A stretch of 64,000 bases of DNA from the NCBI GenBank assembly GCA_965200535.1, contig CBDAUF010000001.1:310001-374000 (forward strand). The letters run 5' to 3'. The stretch's first letter is position 1, and every line of letters begins with the position of its first letter. Made by a program: the position numbers and the translations under genes. Below, in pieces: positions 24,575 to 33,210 of this stretch. This DNA is from MPNO01 sp965200535. Lineage in GTDB: Bacteria > Pseudomonadota > Alphaproteobacteria > MPNO01. Under the pieces are notes generated by a model that saw only the letters and a program-made list of their open reading frames with translations, was not told the origin of the DNA and did not search any database.

Positions 24575-27364
24575 TCAGCCCGAAACCGGCACGGTCTCGT
24601 TCGACGGGGCGGCTTCGACCTTCGCGGCGCAGAACTTGAACTCGGGGATCTTGCCGTAGGGGTCCAGCGCGTCGTTGGTCAACAGATTGGCGGCCGCCTC
24701 GCTGAAGCAGAACGGGATGAACACCACACCGCTCGGCACATCCCTGTCCGTGCGGCCGATCAGTTCGATGGCGCCGCGCCGGGTCTCGACGCGGATTCTG
24801 GCGCCGGGAGAGACGCCCATGCGCTCGAGGTCGCCGGGCGACAGATGCGCGATCGCCTCGGGTTCGATGGCATCGAGAACCCCGGCGCGTCGGGTCATCG
24901 CGCCGGTGTGCCAATGCTCCAGAACCCGGCCGGTGGTCAATATCATGGGATAGTCCGCATCGGGCATCTCGTCGGGAGGCGCGTGGGACGCCGGTACGAA
25001 CTTGCCGCGCCCGTTGGCGGTCGGAAAGCCGTCGCCGAAAATCACTTCGTCGCCCGGTTCGTCCAGCGCCTCGACCGGGTACGTGACCGAATCCTCGCGC
25101 TGGAGGCGTTGCCAGGAGATGCCCCTGATCGACGGCATCAGGTCGTGCATCTCCGCGAACACATCGGCCGGGCCATCGTAGGACCAGTCGAGCCCGAGGC
25201 GGCGCGCCATCTCCTGCACGATCCACAGATCCTGCCTGGCTTCGCCCGGCAACGGCAGCGCGGCGCGGCCGATCTGCACCTGGCGGTTGGTGTTGGTATA
25301 GGAGCCGTCCTTCTCGGGGAAGGCGGACGCCGGCAGAACGACATCGGCGAAATAGGCGGTTTCGGTCAGGAAGAGTTCCTGTACGACAAGATGTTCCAGC
25401 CGGCCGAGCGCCGCGCGTGCATGATCGACGTCGGGGTCCGACATCGCCGGATTTTCTCCCATGATGTACATGCCGCGGATCTCGCCGGCGTGGATCGCAT
25501 TCATGATCTCGACCACGGTGAGGCCGCGGTCGGGGTCGAGCGGCGTCTTCCAGGCGGCCTCGAAGACCGCGCGTACATCGGCGCCGGCGACCGGCCGATA
25601 ATCGGGGTAGAACATCGGGATCAGCCCGACATCCGAAGCTCCCTGGACGTTGTTCTGTCCGCGCAGCGGGTGCAATCCGGTGCCCGGCCGGCCAACCTGC
25701 CCGGTCATCAACGCCAGCGAGATCAGGCAGCGCGCATTGTCGGTGCCGTGAATGTGCTGGGAGATGCCCATGCCCCAGAAGATCATTGACGCGGGCGCGG
25801 TGGCGTATTTGCGCGCGACCGTGCGAATAATCTCCGCATCGATGCCGCAGATGGGCGCCATCTCCTCGGGCGTGAACGGTGCAACATGCGCCTTCAACGC
25901 ATCGAAGCCTTCGGTGTGGCCGTCGATATAGGCCGGGTCTTCAAGCCCTTCGGCGACGATGACGTTCATCATCGCGTTGAGCAGCGCCACGTCGGTGCCG
26001 GGTGTGAAGCGGAGCATGTGCGTCGCGTGCCGGCTGAGCGCCTGACCCCGGGGGTCCATGACGATCAGCGTCTTCCCGGCCTTGGCCGCATTCTTGAAGA
26101 AGGTCGCCGCCACCGGATGGTTAACCGTCGGGTTGGCGCCAATGACGACGATCACATCCGCGTTGGCGCACTCGAAAAACGGCGCCGTCACAGCGCCCGA
26201 GTTGATGGTTTCCATCAACGCCGCAACCGACGAGGCGTGGCAAAGCCGTGTGCAGTGATCGACGTTGTTGGTACCGAAGCCGGTGCGTACCAGCTTCTGG
26301 AACAGGTAGGCTTCCTCGTTGGAACCCTTGGCGGATCCGAACCCGGCAAGCGCCTTGCCGCCGTGGGCGTCGCGGATTTTCGCGAGTCCGGCGGCAGCCT
26401 TGTCGAGAGCCTCTTCCCAACTCGCCTCGCGGAACAGCGCGAACGGATTCGACGGATCCAAGCTTGCGAGATCGCCCTTGCCGACGCCTTCCCTGCGAAT
26501 CAACGGTCTGGTCAGCCGGTGGGGGTGGTGGACATAGTCGAAGCCAAACCGGCCCTTGACGCAGAGCCTGCCGCGATTGGCCGGACCGTCGCGCCCCTCC
26601 ACCTTGACCAGCCGGTCGTCCTTGATGTGGTAGGTGAGTTGGCAGCCGACGCCGCAATAGGGGCAGAGACTGTCGACAGTGCGGTCCGCCCGGACGGCGC
26701 CCGGCCCGTCCCCTTTCAGCATCGCCGCCGGCATCAGCGCGCCGGTCGGACAGGCCTGGACGCATTCGCCGCAGGCGACGCAGGTGCTCTCCCCCATCGG
26801 GTCGTCGAAATCGAAGACGATCTTCGCGCCGGGGCCGCGATGAGCCATGCCGATGACATCGTTGACCTGAACCTCGCGGCAGGCGCGGACGCACAACGTA
26901 CAGTTGATGCAGGCGTCCAGATTGACCGCCATGGCCGGATGGCTGGGATCGGCGGCCGGCGCTTCCTTCGCCGGGAAACGGCTTTCAGCGATGCCGATGC
27001 GGTCGGCCCACCGCCAGAGTTTGGAGTCCGCGTCGTGCGCCTCCGAACGACCCGGTTGATCGGCGATCAGAAGCTCGAAAACCATGTGCCGGGCGGCTGC
27101 CGCGCGCTCGGACGTGCTGTGGACCGCCATGCCTTCGCTGGGCGTGCGGATACAGGAAGCAGCGAGCACGCGCTCGCCTTCGATCTCGACCATGCAGGCG
27201 CGGCAGTTGCCGTCAGCGCGGTAGCCGGGTTCCGGCGCGTAGCAGAGATGCGGAATCTCGACGCCCGTGCGGTGCGCGGCCTGCCATATCGTCTCGCCGG
27301 GCCGGGCGGTGACCGGCTCCCCGTTGAGCGTGAACCCGATTGCGGCGTCCGAATCCTTGGGCAT
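24575..27364 (-). CDS. fdsA: NAD-linked formate dehydrogenase molybdenum subunit
   Basis: 929 residues. An N-terminal NuoG-type [2Fe-2S] domain (C41, C54, C57 and the cysteine in AASCIRTP) is followed by a bacterial-type double ferredoxin segment (CINCTLCVRAC and CVACGECVQACPTGAL). A [4Fe-4S] site CPYCGVGCQ comes next, then the bis-MGD catalytic domain. The active-site segment TRLCHASSVAAL has cysteine where E. coli FdhF has selenocysteine. The C-terminal dinucleotide-binding domain begins at LTTGRVLEHWHTGAMTRR. This is the catalytic subunit of the cytoplasmic FdsABG-type enzyme, oxidising formate to CO2 with NAD+. It begins three bases after the fused beta/gamma subunit. The usual fdsC (fdhD-like) and fdsD genes do not follow; a Rieske oxygenase does. 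Confidence 0.94.
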   Translation of the reverse strand: MPKDSDAAIGFTLNGEPVTARPGETIWQAAHRTGVEIPHLCYAPEPGYRADGNCRACMVEIEGERVLAASCIRTPSEGMAVHSTSERAAAARHMVFELLIADQPGRSEAHDADSKLWRWADRIGIAESRFPAKEAPAADPSHPAMAVNLDACINCTLCVRACREVQVNDVIGMAHRGPGAKIVFDFDDPMGESTCVACGECVQACPTGALMPAAMLKGDGPGAVRADRTVDSLCPYCGVGCQLTYHIKDDRLVKVEGRDGPANRGRLCVKGRFGFDYVHHPHRLTRPLIRREGVGKGDLASLDPSNPFALFREASWEEALDKAAAGLAKIRDAHGGKALAGFGSAKGSNEEAYLFQKLVRTGFGTNNVDHCTRLCHASSVAALMETINSGAVTAPFFECANADVIVVIGANPTVNHPVAATFFKNAAKAGKTLIVMDPRGQALSRHATHMLRFTPGTDVALLNAMMNVIVAEGLEDPAYIDGHTEGFDALKAHVAPFTPEEMAPICGIDAEIIRTVARKYATAPASMIFWGMGISQHIHGTDNARCLISLALMTGQVGRPGTGLHPLRGQNNVQGASDVGLIPMFYPDYRPVAGADVRAVFEAAWKTPLDPDRGLTVVEIMNAIHAGEIRGMYIMGENPAMSDPDVDHARAALGRLEHLVVQELFLTETAYFADVVLPASAFPEKDGSYTNTNRQVQIGRAALPLPGEARQDLWIVQEMARRLGLDWSYDGPADVFAEMHDLMPSIRGISWQRLQREDSVTYPVEALDEPGDEVIFGDGFPTANGRGKFVPASHAPPDEMPDADYPMILTTGRVLEHWHTGAMTRRAGVLDAIEPEAIAHLSPGDLERMGVSPGARIRVETRRGAIELIGRTDRDVPSGVVFIPFCFSEAAANLLTNDALDPYGKIPEFKFCAAKVEAAPSNETVPVSG

Positions 27365-27367
27365 TGT

Positions 27368-29077
27368 CTAACCGTCCGGTATGTCCTCGGGAAAATGCCG
27401 CATCGCCGACAGCAGTCCGTTGGGCGCTGCCTGACCGAGGCCGCAGATCGAGGCGTCGATCATCGTTCGGCTCAGATCGCGCAGCAGCGCTGTGTCCCAC
27501 CTCGGCTCTCTCATCAGCCCGACCGATTTCTCGCACCCGGCGCGGCACGGTGTGCACTGGCCGCAACTCTCGTCCTCGAAGAAGCGCATCAGGTTGAGCG
27601 CCGCGGCCGCGGCCGAATCCCGGTCCGAAAGGACGATCACCGCGGCCGACCCGATCAGACAGCCGTGGTCCTCGAGGGTGCCGAAATCGAGCGGGATCGA
27701 CGCCATGCTGGCCGGCAGGATACCGCCTGACGCACCGCCGGGAAGGTAACCCTTGAAGCGATGGCCGTCCTCCATCCCGCCGCAATACTCGTCTATCAGT
27801 TCCCTGACGGTAATTCCGGCCTCGGCGATCTTGACGCCCGGCTCCTTGACCCGACCGGAAACCGAGAAGGTACGCAGCCCTGTGCGCCCGTTGCGGCCCT
27901 TTTTGGCGAACCATTCGGGACCGTTGGCGAGGATATCGCGCACCCAGTAGAGCGTTTCGACGTTGTTGATCAGGGTCGGCCGTCCGAACAGCCCGACCTG
28001 GGCCGGAAAGGGCGGTTTGTGCCGCGGCAGGCCGCGCTTGCCCTCGATGCTCTCGAGCATCGCCGATTCCTCGCCGCAGATATAGGCGCCGGCCCCGCGG
28101 CGGAGAATTATCGAACCGGGCCGGACAAGCCCCTCGCTCTCGATACGCGCGATTTCCCGCAACAGGATTTCGCGCGCAACGGGATATTCCTCTCGGAGGT
28201 AGATATAGGTCTCGGCCGCCTCGATCGCCCAGTCGGCGATCAGCATGCCCTCGAGGAACCGGTGCGGATCGGTCTCGAGGAAGTAACGATCCTTGAAGGT
28301 GCCGGGCTCGCCCTCGTCGGCGTTGACTGCGAGGTAGCGCGGGCCCGCCTCTGCGCGGACGAACGTCCACTTGCGCCCTGTCGGAAAACCGGCGCCGCCG
28401 AGACCGCGCAGGCCCGACTTGTCCAGCGCCTCGATCACCGCCTCGACCGGTCGAGCGCCGTCGCGACACGCCTTGAGCAGCGCGTAGCCGCCGTCGGCGA
28501 CATAAGCGTCGAACCCGATATAGCCGGGAATCTCCGGCGCGGTTCTGCCGTCGGCCACCGCGGCGGCGACGCGCTCCGGGGTGGCGTCGGGCATCTGGTT
28601 GTGGCCCACCTCCGCCGCCGGCGCCCGATCGCACGCGCCCATGCAGGGGGCGCGGACGATGCGGACATCGGCGCCCATGTCCCTTTCCAGGGCGGCGATC
28701 AGCGTATCGGCGCCCAGCATTTCGCAGGTCAGCGATTCGCAGACCCTGACCGTAACCGCGGGCGGGCGGGGATCCTCGTCGCCGAGGACATCGAAATGGG
28801 CGTAGAAGGTTGCGACCTCGTAGACCTCGGTCAGCGACAGCCTCATTTCGTCGGCGAGCGCAGCCATGTCGGCGGGCGCGAGGCAACCCTGCGAATCCTG
28901 GATCAGATGGAGGTGCTCGATCAGGAGGTCGCGCCGGCGCGGGCGGTCGCCGAGGAGCATGCGCACGCGCTCGGCCGCCGCCGGCTCGACCTGGCGTCCC
29001 TTGGTCTGGGGCCGGGCCCGGGTTCGCGACGCACCGGGGTGCCCATATGCGCGTACCGCTCGCGCGCCTTCCGCCAT
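27368..29077 (-). CDS. Formate dehydrogenase fused gamma-beta subunit (NuoE-NuoF fusion, FdsG-FdsB)
   Basis: 569 residues carrying two subunits in one chain. Residues about 35-165 are a NuoE/FdsG thioredoxin-like [2Fe-2S] domain with ligands C113, C118, C145 and C149. Residues about 185-569 are NuoF/FdsB. That part has the NADH/FMN-binding GLRGLGGAGFPTGRKW, NADEGEPGTFKDRY and GAGAYICGEESAML stretches, an SLBB-like segment, and a [4Fe-4S] site CGQCTPCRAGC with a distal cysteine (SICGLGQ). It transfers electrons from FdsA to NAD+. The start is supported by GAGG five bases upstream of the ATG. The first roughly 30 residues are basic and not conserved. Fused FdsG-FdsB is less common than separate genes. 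Confidence 0.92.
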   Translation of the reverse strand: MAEGARAVRAYGHPGASRTRARPQTKGRQVEPAAAERVRMLLGDRPRRRDLLIEHLHLIQDSQGCLAPADMAALADEMRLSLTEVYEVATFYAHFDVLGDEDPRPPAVTVRVCESLTCEMLGADTLIAALERDMGADVRIVRAPCMGACDRAPAAEVGHNQMPDATPERVAAAVADGRTAPEIPGYIGFDAYVADGGYALLKACRDGARPVEAVIEALDKSGLRGLGGAGFPTGRKWTFVRAEAGPRYLAVNADEGEPGTFKDRYFLETDPHRFLEGMLIADWAIEAAETYIYLREEYPVAREILLREIARIESEGLVRPGSIILRRGAGAYICGEESAMLESIEGKRGLPRHKPPFPAQVGLFGRPTLINNVETLYWVRDILANGPEWFAKKGRNGRTGLRTFSVSGRVKEPGVKIAEAGITVRELIDEYCGGMEDGHRFKGYLPGGASGGILPASMASIPLDFGTLEDHGCLIGSAAVIVLSDRDSAAAAALNLMRFFEDESCGQCTPCRAGCEKSVGLMREPRWDTALLRDLSRTMIDASICGLGQAAPNGLLSAMRHFPEDIPDG

Positions 29078-29194
29078 GACCTCGCCGGGCTCCCGTAACC
29101 TTCAGCTTCTGCCTGCCGCGAACCTAACGGCTTGCGTGGGCGGTCGTCAAAATGTTGCGCCGGCCCCGTCCCGCCGGAAGCGGTGCCCGGCCGG

Positions 29195-29368
29195 TCACGG
29201 AAGTTCGTCGACGGGTTCCAGGGCGACGATCCCGGCGTTGATCAGCAGCTTGCCCGCGTGCTCGAAATTGACCGTCACACGGTCGCCGTCCACCGACTGG
29301 ACTTGGCCAAGCCCCCAGTCCGGCCGACCCGGGTGGCGCACATGCATTCCGGGCGCGAGTTCATTCAC
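29195..29368 (-). CDS. DUF3553 small protein
   Basis: 57 residues starting at GTG 29368: MNELAPGMHVRHPGRPDWG, then QVQSVDGDRVTVNFEHAG, ending ALEPVDELP. The pattern of a short beta-barrel with VRHP, W-G-x-G-Q-V and VNFEHAGK matches the DUF3553 family of small alphaproteobacterial proteins. A related KOW/tudor-like module also occurs at the C-terminus of UvrD-type helicases, from memory. The GTG start overlaps the end of the trmJ gene by eight bases (GTGAATGA), so translation is probably coupled. Function is unknown. An ATG two bases inside the start is out of frame with the conserved sequence. Confidence 0.75.
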   Translation of the reverse strand: MNELAPGMHVRHPGRPDWGLGQVQSVDGDRVTVNFEHAGKLLINAGIVALEPVDELP

Positions 29369-30182
29369 CGCGGATCGGCTCTGTCGGGGTCAGGGCGCCT
29401 TGCCTGCCGGGCCGTCTGCCCGCGAGACCGGCAATGATGCCCCGCAGCGTCCGCACTTCCTGGTCGGTCAACCCGGCGCGGGTGAAGATGTTGCGGATGT
29501 TGCGCACCATCCGCGGCCGCTTGTCGGGCGGGTAGAGAAAGCCGCAGTCATCGAGCTCGGCCTCCAGGTGCACGAACAGGTCGCGGATTTCCTGCTGGGT
29601 CGCGGCATGGGCGCCCTTGCGGACGAGCCGATCCTCCCCGCTCTCGACCGCCGGATCCACCTGATACCATTCGTAGCCGATCAGCAATACCGCCTGGGCC
29701 AGATTGATCGACGAATAGGCAGGGTTCGCGGGGACGATCACGAGCGCTTCGGCCCGCGCTGCATCGTCATTCTGCAGGCCGCTCTTCTCGCGTCCGAACA
29801 GGAGGGCGGCGCGCTCGCCGGCGCGGCGGTAATCGCGCAGGCGGCGGGCGGCGGTACGCGGGGTCAGCACCGGCTTGACCATGTCTCGCGTTCGTGCGGT
29901 GGTCGCAAGCACATGGCGGATGTCGCCCAGCGCCGTTTCGGTATCGGAGAACATCCGCGCGCCGTCGAGCACAGCCTCCGCGCCGGAGGCTGTGGCAACG
30001 GCCTTACGGTTGGGCCAGTCGCCGCGCGGAGCCACGAGGCGCAGGTCGGTCAGGCCGAAATTGAGCATCGCCCGGGCGGCCGCTCCGATGTTCTCGCCGA
30101 GCTGCGGCTCGACCAGAACGACAGCCGGCGCCTCCGGATCGGCGGCAGAGACCGCACGGCGGCTGCGGTCCGTTCCCGCCAT
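29361..30182 (-). CDS. trmJ: tRNA (cytidine/uridine-2'-O)-methyltransferase, SpoU family (TrmJ-type)
   Basis: 273 residues of the SPOUT superfamily with the three SpoU motifs in order: VVLVEPQLGENIGAAARAM near residue 20, LLFGREKSGLQNDD near the middle, and INLAQAVLLIGYEWYQ before a C-terminal helical extension. The extension (residues about 185-273) is typical of TrmJ/LasT, which methylates position 32 of tRNAs. The knot forms the SAM site. The start codon overlaps the cimA stop by one base, and the stop overlaps the DUF3553 gene. The neighbouring cysS is compatible with a translation-related block. Confidence 0.9.
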   Translation of the reverse strand: MAGTDRSRRAVSAADPEAPAVVLVEPQLGENIGAAARAMLNFGLTDLRLVAPRGDWPNRKAVATASGAEAVLDGARMFSDTETALGDIRHVLATTARTRDMVKPVLTPRTAARRLRDYRRAGERAALLFGREKSGLQNDDAARAEALVIVPANPAYSSINLAQAVLLIGYEWYQVDPAVESGEDRLVRKGAHAATQQEIRDLFVHLEAELDDCGFLYPPDKRPRMVRNIRNIFTRAGLTDQEVRTLRGIIAGLAGRRPGRQGALTPTEPIRGE

Positions 30183-31780
30183 CAGACTGCGCCGACCCCG
30201 TCGCGCATCAGCATGTAGGTGATGGAGTCGTAGAGCGCGTTGTAGGACGCATCGATCACATTGGTCGAGACGCCGACCGAGGACCAGGCTTCGCCGTCGT
30301 CGTCCGCGCTTTCGATCATCACTCGGGTGACCGCGGCGGTACCGTCGCCGGGGGTGAGGATACGGACCTTGTAATCGGTCAGCCTCAGATCGCCGAGCCC
30401 CGGGTAGAACGGGATCAGGACCTTGCGCAGCGCTCCGTCGAGCGCGTTGACCGGCCCGTTCCCCTCGGCAACCGCCATGTGGCGGTCCTGCCCCATGTCG
30501 ACCTTGACCGTCGCCTCGGACAGGGTGATGAGTTCGCCCCGCGCATTCCAGCGCCGCTCGTCGAAAACCCGGAAACTGTGCAACCGGAAATATTCCGGCA
30601 CATCTTCGAGAATGCGCCGCGCCAGGAGTTCGAAGCTCGCGCCCGCCCCGTCATAGGCATAGCCCTCGAACTCACGCCGCTTCACCTCGTCGAGAAGGCG
30701 CGGCAGCTTGGCGTTGCCGGGATCGATGACGAGCCCGATATCGCGAAACCGGGCTAGGATATTCGACCGTCCGGCCTGGTCGGAGACGACGATCTGGCGT
30801 TCGTTCCCGACCAGAGCGGGATCGATGTGTTCGTAGGTCCTGGGATCCTTCTCGACCGCCGACACATGGAGACCGCCCTTGTGAGCGAAGGCGGACGCGC
30901 CGACATAGGCCGCGTTGCGCGCAGACGGCCGGTTGACCCGTTCGTCCAGAAGGCGCGACACCGAGGTCAGTTGGGCGAGCCCGGCTTCGTCGATGCCGGT
31001 CTCGCAGCCCATCTTCAGCATCAGGCTCGGGATCAGCGAAACCAGATTGGCATTGCCGCAGCGTTCGCCCAGACCGTTGAGCGTCCCCTGCACCTGACGC
31101 GCCCCGGCACGGACCGCCGCGAGGCTGTTGGCAACGGCGTTTTCGGTGTCGTTGTGACAGTGGATGCCGAGCCTGCCGCCGGGGATGCGGTGCGCCACAT
31201 CGCCCACGATACGCTCGACCTCGTCGGGCAGCGAACCGCCGTTGGTGTCGCACAACACCACCCAGCGCGCGCCCGCGTCGTGCGCGGCCTGGATACAGGC
31301 GAGGGCAAAGCCGGGGTCCGACTTGTAACCGTCGAAGAAATGCTCGGCATCGAACATCACCTCGTCCTTCGACCGGCCGAGTTGGGCGATACTGTCGGCG
31401 ATCATCGCGATGTTCTCGTCCCGGGAGACGCCGAGTGCGAGGTCGACATGGAAATCCCAGGTCTTGCCGACGACACACGCGACCGGCGCCCTGGCGTCGG
31501 CGAGGGCGGCGAGTCCGGGATCGTTCGCGGCGCTGCGCCCCGGCCGCCGGGTCATACCGAATGCGGTGAATTTCGCCCTGACGAGCGCGGGCGGAGAGGC
31601 GAAGAATGCATCGTCGGTCGGGTTGGCCCCGGGCCAGCCGCCCTCGACATAGTCGATGCCGAGCCGGTCGAGAGCGCGCGCAATCGCCGCCTTGTCGGCG
31701 ACCCCGAAATCGACGCCCTGCGTCTGCGCACCGTCGCGCAGGGTGGAATCGAACAGATAAACGCGCTTGTCGCCGCTCAT
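30182..31780 (-). CDS. cimA: Citramalate synthase
   Basis: 532 residues. The DRE-TIM barrel starts with LFDSTLRDGAQTQGVDFGV and continues with CHNDTENAVANSLAA (metal-binding HxH-type region) and QVQGTLNGLGERCGN. The C-terminal half holds the LeuA-type dimer/allosteric domain with VNALDGALRK and LTDYKVRIL. Length and the GAQTQGV start fit the CimA group (acetyl-CoA plus pyruvate to citramalate, the threonine-independent route to isoleucine) rather than 2-isopropylmalate synthase or homocitrate synthase. It overlaps cysS by four bases upstream and trmJ by one base downstream. The broken threonine dehydratase at 63 kb, if it were a biosynthetic enzyme, would leave CimA as an isoleucine route; this is speculative. 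Confidence 0.9.
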   Translation of the reverse strand: MSGDKRVYLFDSTLRDGAQTQGVDFGVADKAAIARALDRLGIDYVEGGWPGANPTDDAFFASPPALVRAKFTAFGMTRRPGRSAANDPGLAALADARAPVACVVGKTWDFHVDLALGVSRDENIAMIADSIAQLGRSKDEVMFDAEHFFDGYKSDPGFALACIQAAHDAGARWVVLCDTNGGSLPDEVERIVGDVAHRIPGGRLGIHCHNDTENAVANSLAAVRAGARQVQGTLNGLGERCGNANLVSLIPSLMLKMGCETGIDEAGLAQLTSVSRLLDERVNRPSARNAAYVGASAFAHKGGLHVSAVEKDPRTYEHIDPALVGNERQIVVSDQAGRSNILARFRDIGLVIDPGNAKLPRLLDEVKRREFEGYAYDGAGASFELLARRILEDVPEYFRLHSFRVFDERRWNARGELITLSEATVKVDMGQDRHMAVAEGNGPVNALDGALRKVLIPFYPGLGDLRLTDYKVRILTPGDGTAAVTRVMIESADDDGEAWSSVGVSTNVIDASYNALYDSITYMLMRDGVGAV

Positions 31781-33198
31781 GCGTCATCGCCCGCGGGCAC
31801 GGAGGCTCCTTCCCGCGCCCGACGCCATTCGCTGGCACCGCCGGCGCGGTCCTCGACGACGACGCCGTGGACCTCCGCCAGTTCGTTGCGGATCCGGTCG
31901 GCTTCGGCAAAATCCCGTTGCGCGCGCGCGCGAGACCGTGCAGCAACCAGCATCTCGATCTCTTCTTCCCCGCTGTCTCCAGCCCCGCCGCTCTTCTGCC
32001 AGTTCGCGGGATCGTGCGCGAGAAGCCCCGTCAACCGGCCGGCAAAGAGGAGGCCGGCCTTGGCGCGCGCGCGTTCGGCGGCGGCGGCACTCCGGTTGAG
32101 CCGGCCCGCGAGCGCGTGCATTTCGGCCAGGGCGCTTGGCGTGTTGAGGTCGTCGGCGAGCGCGTCGAGCACCGGCCTGGCCGCATCGGTCTCCGCCGCC
32201 GGCGCGATGTCCCGGGCGCCGGCCAACGCCGTATAGAACCGATCGAGTGCGCTCCGCGCCCGGTCGAGGCCGGCGAGGGAAAAATCGAGCGGCTGGCGGT
32301 AGTGCGCTGCGAGCAGGCTGAGCCGGATCGTCTCGCCCCGCGCCCGGTCGAGCAGATCGTGGACGGTGTGAAAATTGCCGAGCGATTTCGACATCTTCTC
32401 GCCGTCGACGGTCACATACCCGTTATGCATCCATAGATTGACGAACGGCTTGTCGTGGGCGCAGGTCGATTGGGCGATTTCGTTCTCGTGATGCGGAAAG
32501 ATCAGATCCTGCCCGCCGCCGTGGATGTCGAAGGTCTCACCGAGATGCCTCTTGGACATGGCGGAACATTCGAGATGCCAGCCCGGTCGGCCGCGCCCCC
32601 ACGGGCTGTCCCAGCCCGGCTGACCTGAATCGGACGGCTTCCAGAGCACGAAATCGGCGGGATCCCGCTTGTAGGGCGCAACCTCGACACGCGCGCCGGC
32701 AATCAGTTCGTCCCGGCTGCGGCGCGAGAGCCGGCCGTAGTCGGGCATCGTCGCGACCGAGAACAGCACGTGGCCGTCGGCCGCATACGCATGGCCGCGC
32801 GCGATGAGTTGCTCGATCATCGCCGTCATTTCGGCGATATGTTCGGTCGCCCTCGGCTCGACATCGGGCGGCAGAGCGCCGAGCGCCGCCATGTCGGAAC
32901 GGAAGACTGCGGCAAAGCGCTCGGTGACCGCATCGATCCGCTCGCCCGACCGGCGCGCGGCCTCGATGATTTTGTCGTCCACATCGGTGATGTTGCGCAC
33001 ATAGGTCACGCAGTGCTCGCCATAGAGGCAGCGCAGCAATCGGTACAGCACATCGAAGACGACGACCGGGCGGGCGTTGCCGATATGGGCATAGTCGTAG
33101 ACGGTCGGCCCACAGACATAGAGACGGACATTGGCCGGATCGATGGGCTCGAACCGTTCCTTCCTCCGACTCAGCGTGTTGTAGAGCGAAAGTGCCAT
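31777..33198 (-). CDS. cysS: Cysteinyl-tRNA synthetase
   Basis: 473 residues with class I signature motifs. The HIGH-like motif is in VCGPTVYDYAHIGNARP and the KMSKS motif is in VDGEKMSKSLGNFHTV. The zinc-binding residues of CysRS are present: C29 near the N-terminus, C in HLECSAM, and H in HGGGQDLIFPHHENE (the family's landmark, cited here in part). The C-terminal anticodon-binding region contains FAEADRIRNELAEVHGVVVED. It charges tRNA-Cys. It lies 12 bases downstream of nadE and overlaps cimA, so the housekeeping genes form one unit. Confidence 0.97.
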   Translation of the reverse strand: MALSLYNTLSRRKERFEPIDPANVRLYVCGPTVYDYAHIGNARPVVVFDVLYRLLRCLYGEHCVTYVRNITDVDDKIIEAARRSGERIDAVTERFAAVFRSDMAALGALPPDVEPRATEHIAEMTAMIEQLIARGHAYAADGHVLFSVATMPDYGRLSRRSRDELIAGARVEVAPYKRDPADFVLWKPSDSGQPGWDSPWGRGRPGWHLECSAMSKRHLGETFDIHGGGQDLIFPHHENEIAQSTCAHDKPFVNLWMHNGYVTVDGEKMSKSLGNFHTVHDLLDRARGETIRLSLLAAHYRQPLDFSLAGLDRARSALDRFYTALAGARDIAPAAETDAARPVLDALADDLNTPSALAEMHALAGRLNRSAAAAERARAKAGLLFAGRLTGLLAHDPANWQKSGGAGDSGEEEIEMLVAARSRARAQRDFAEADRIRNELAEVHGVVVEDRAGGASEWRRAREGASVPAGDDA

Positions 33199-33210
33199 CG
33201 GTGCGCCGGC

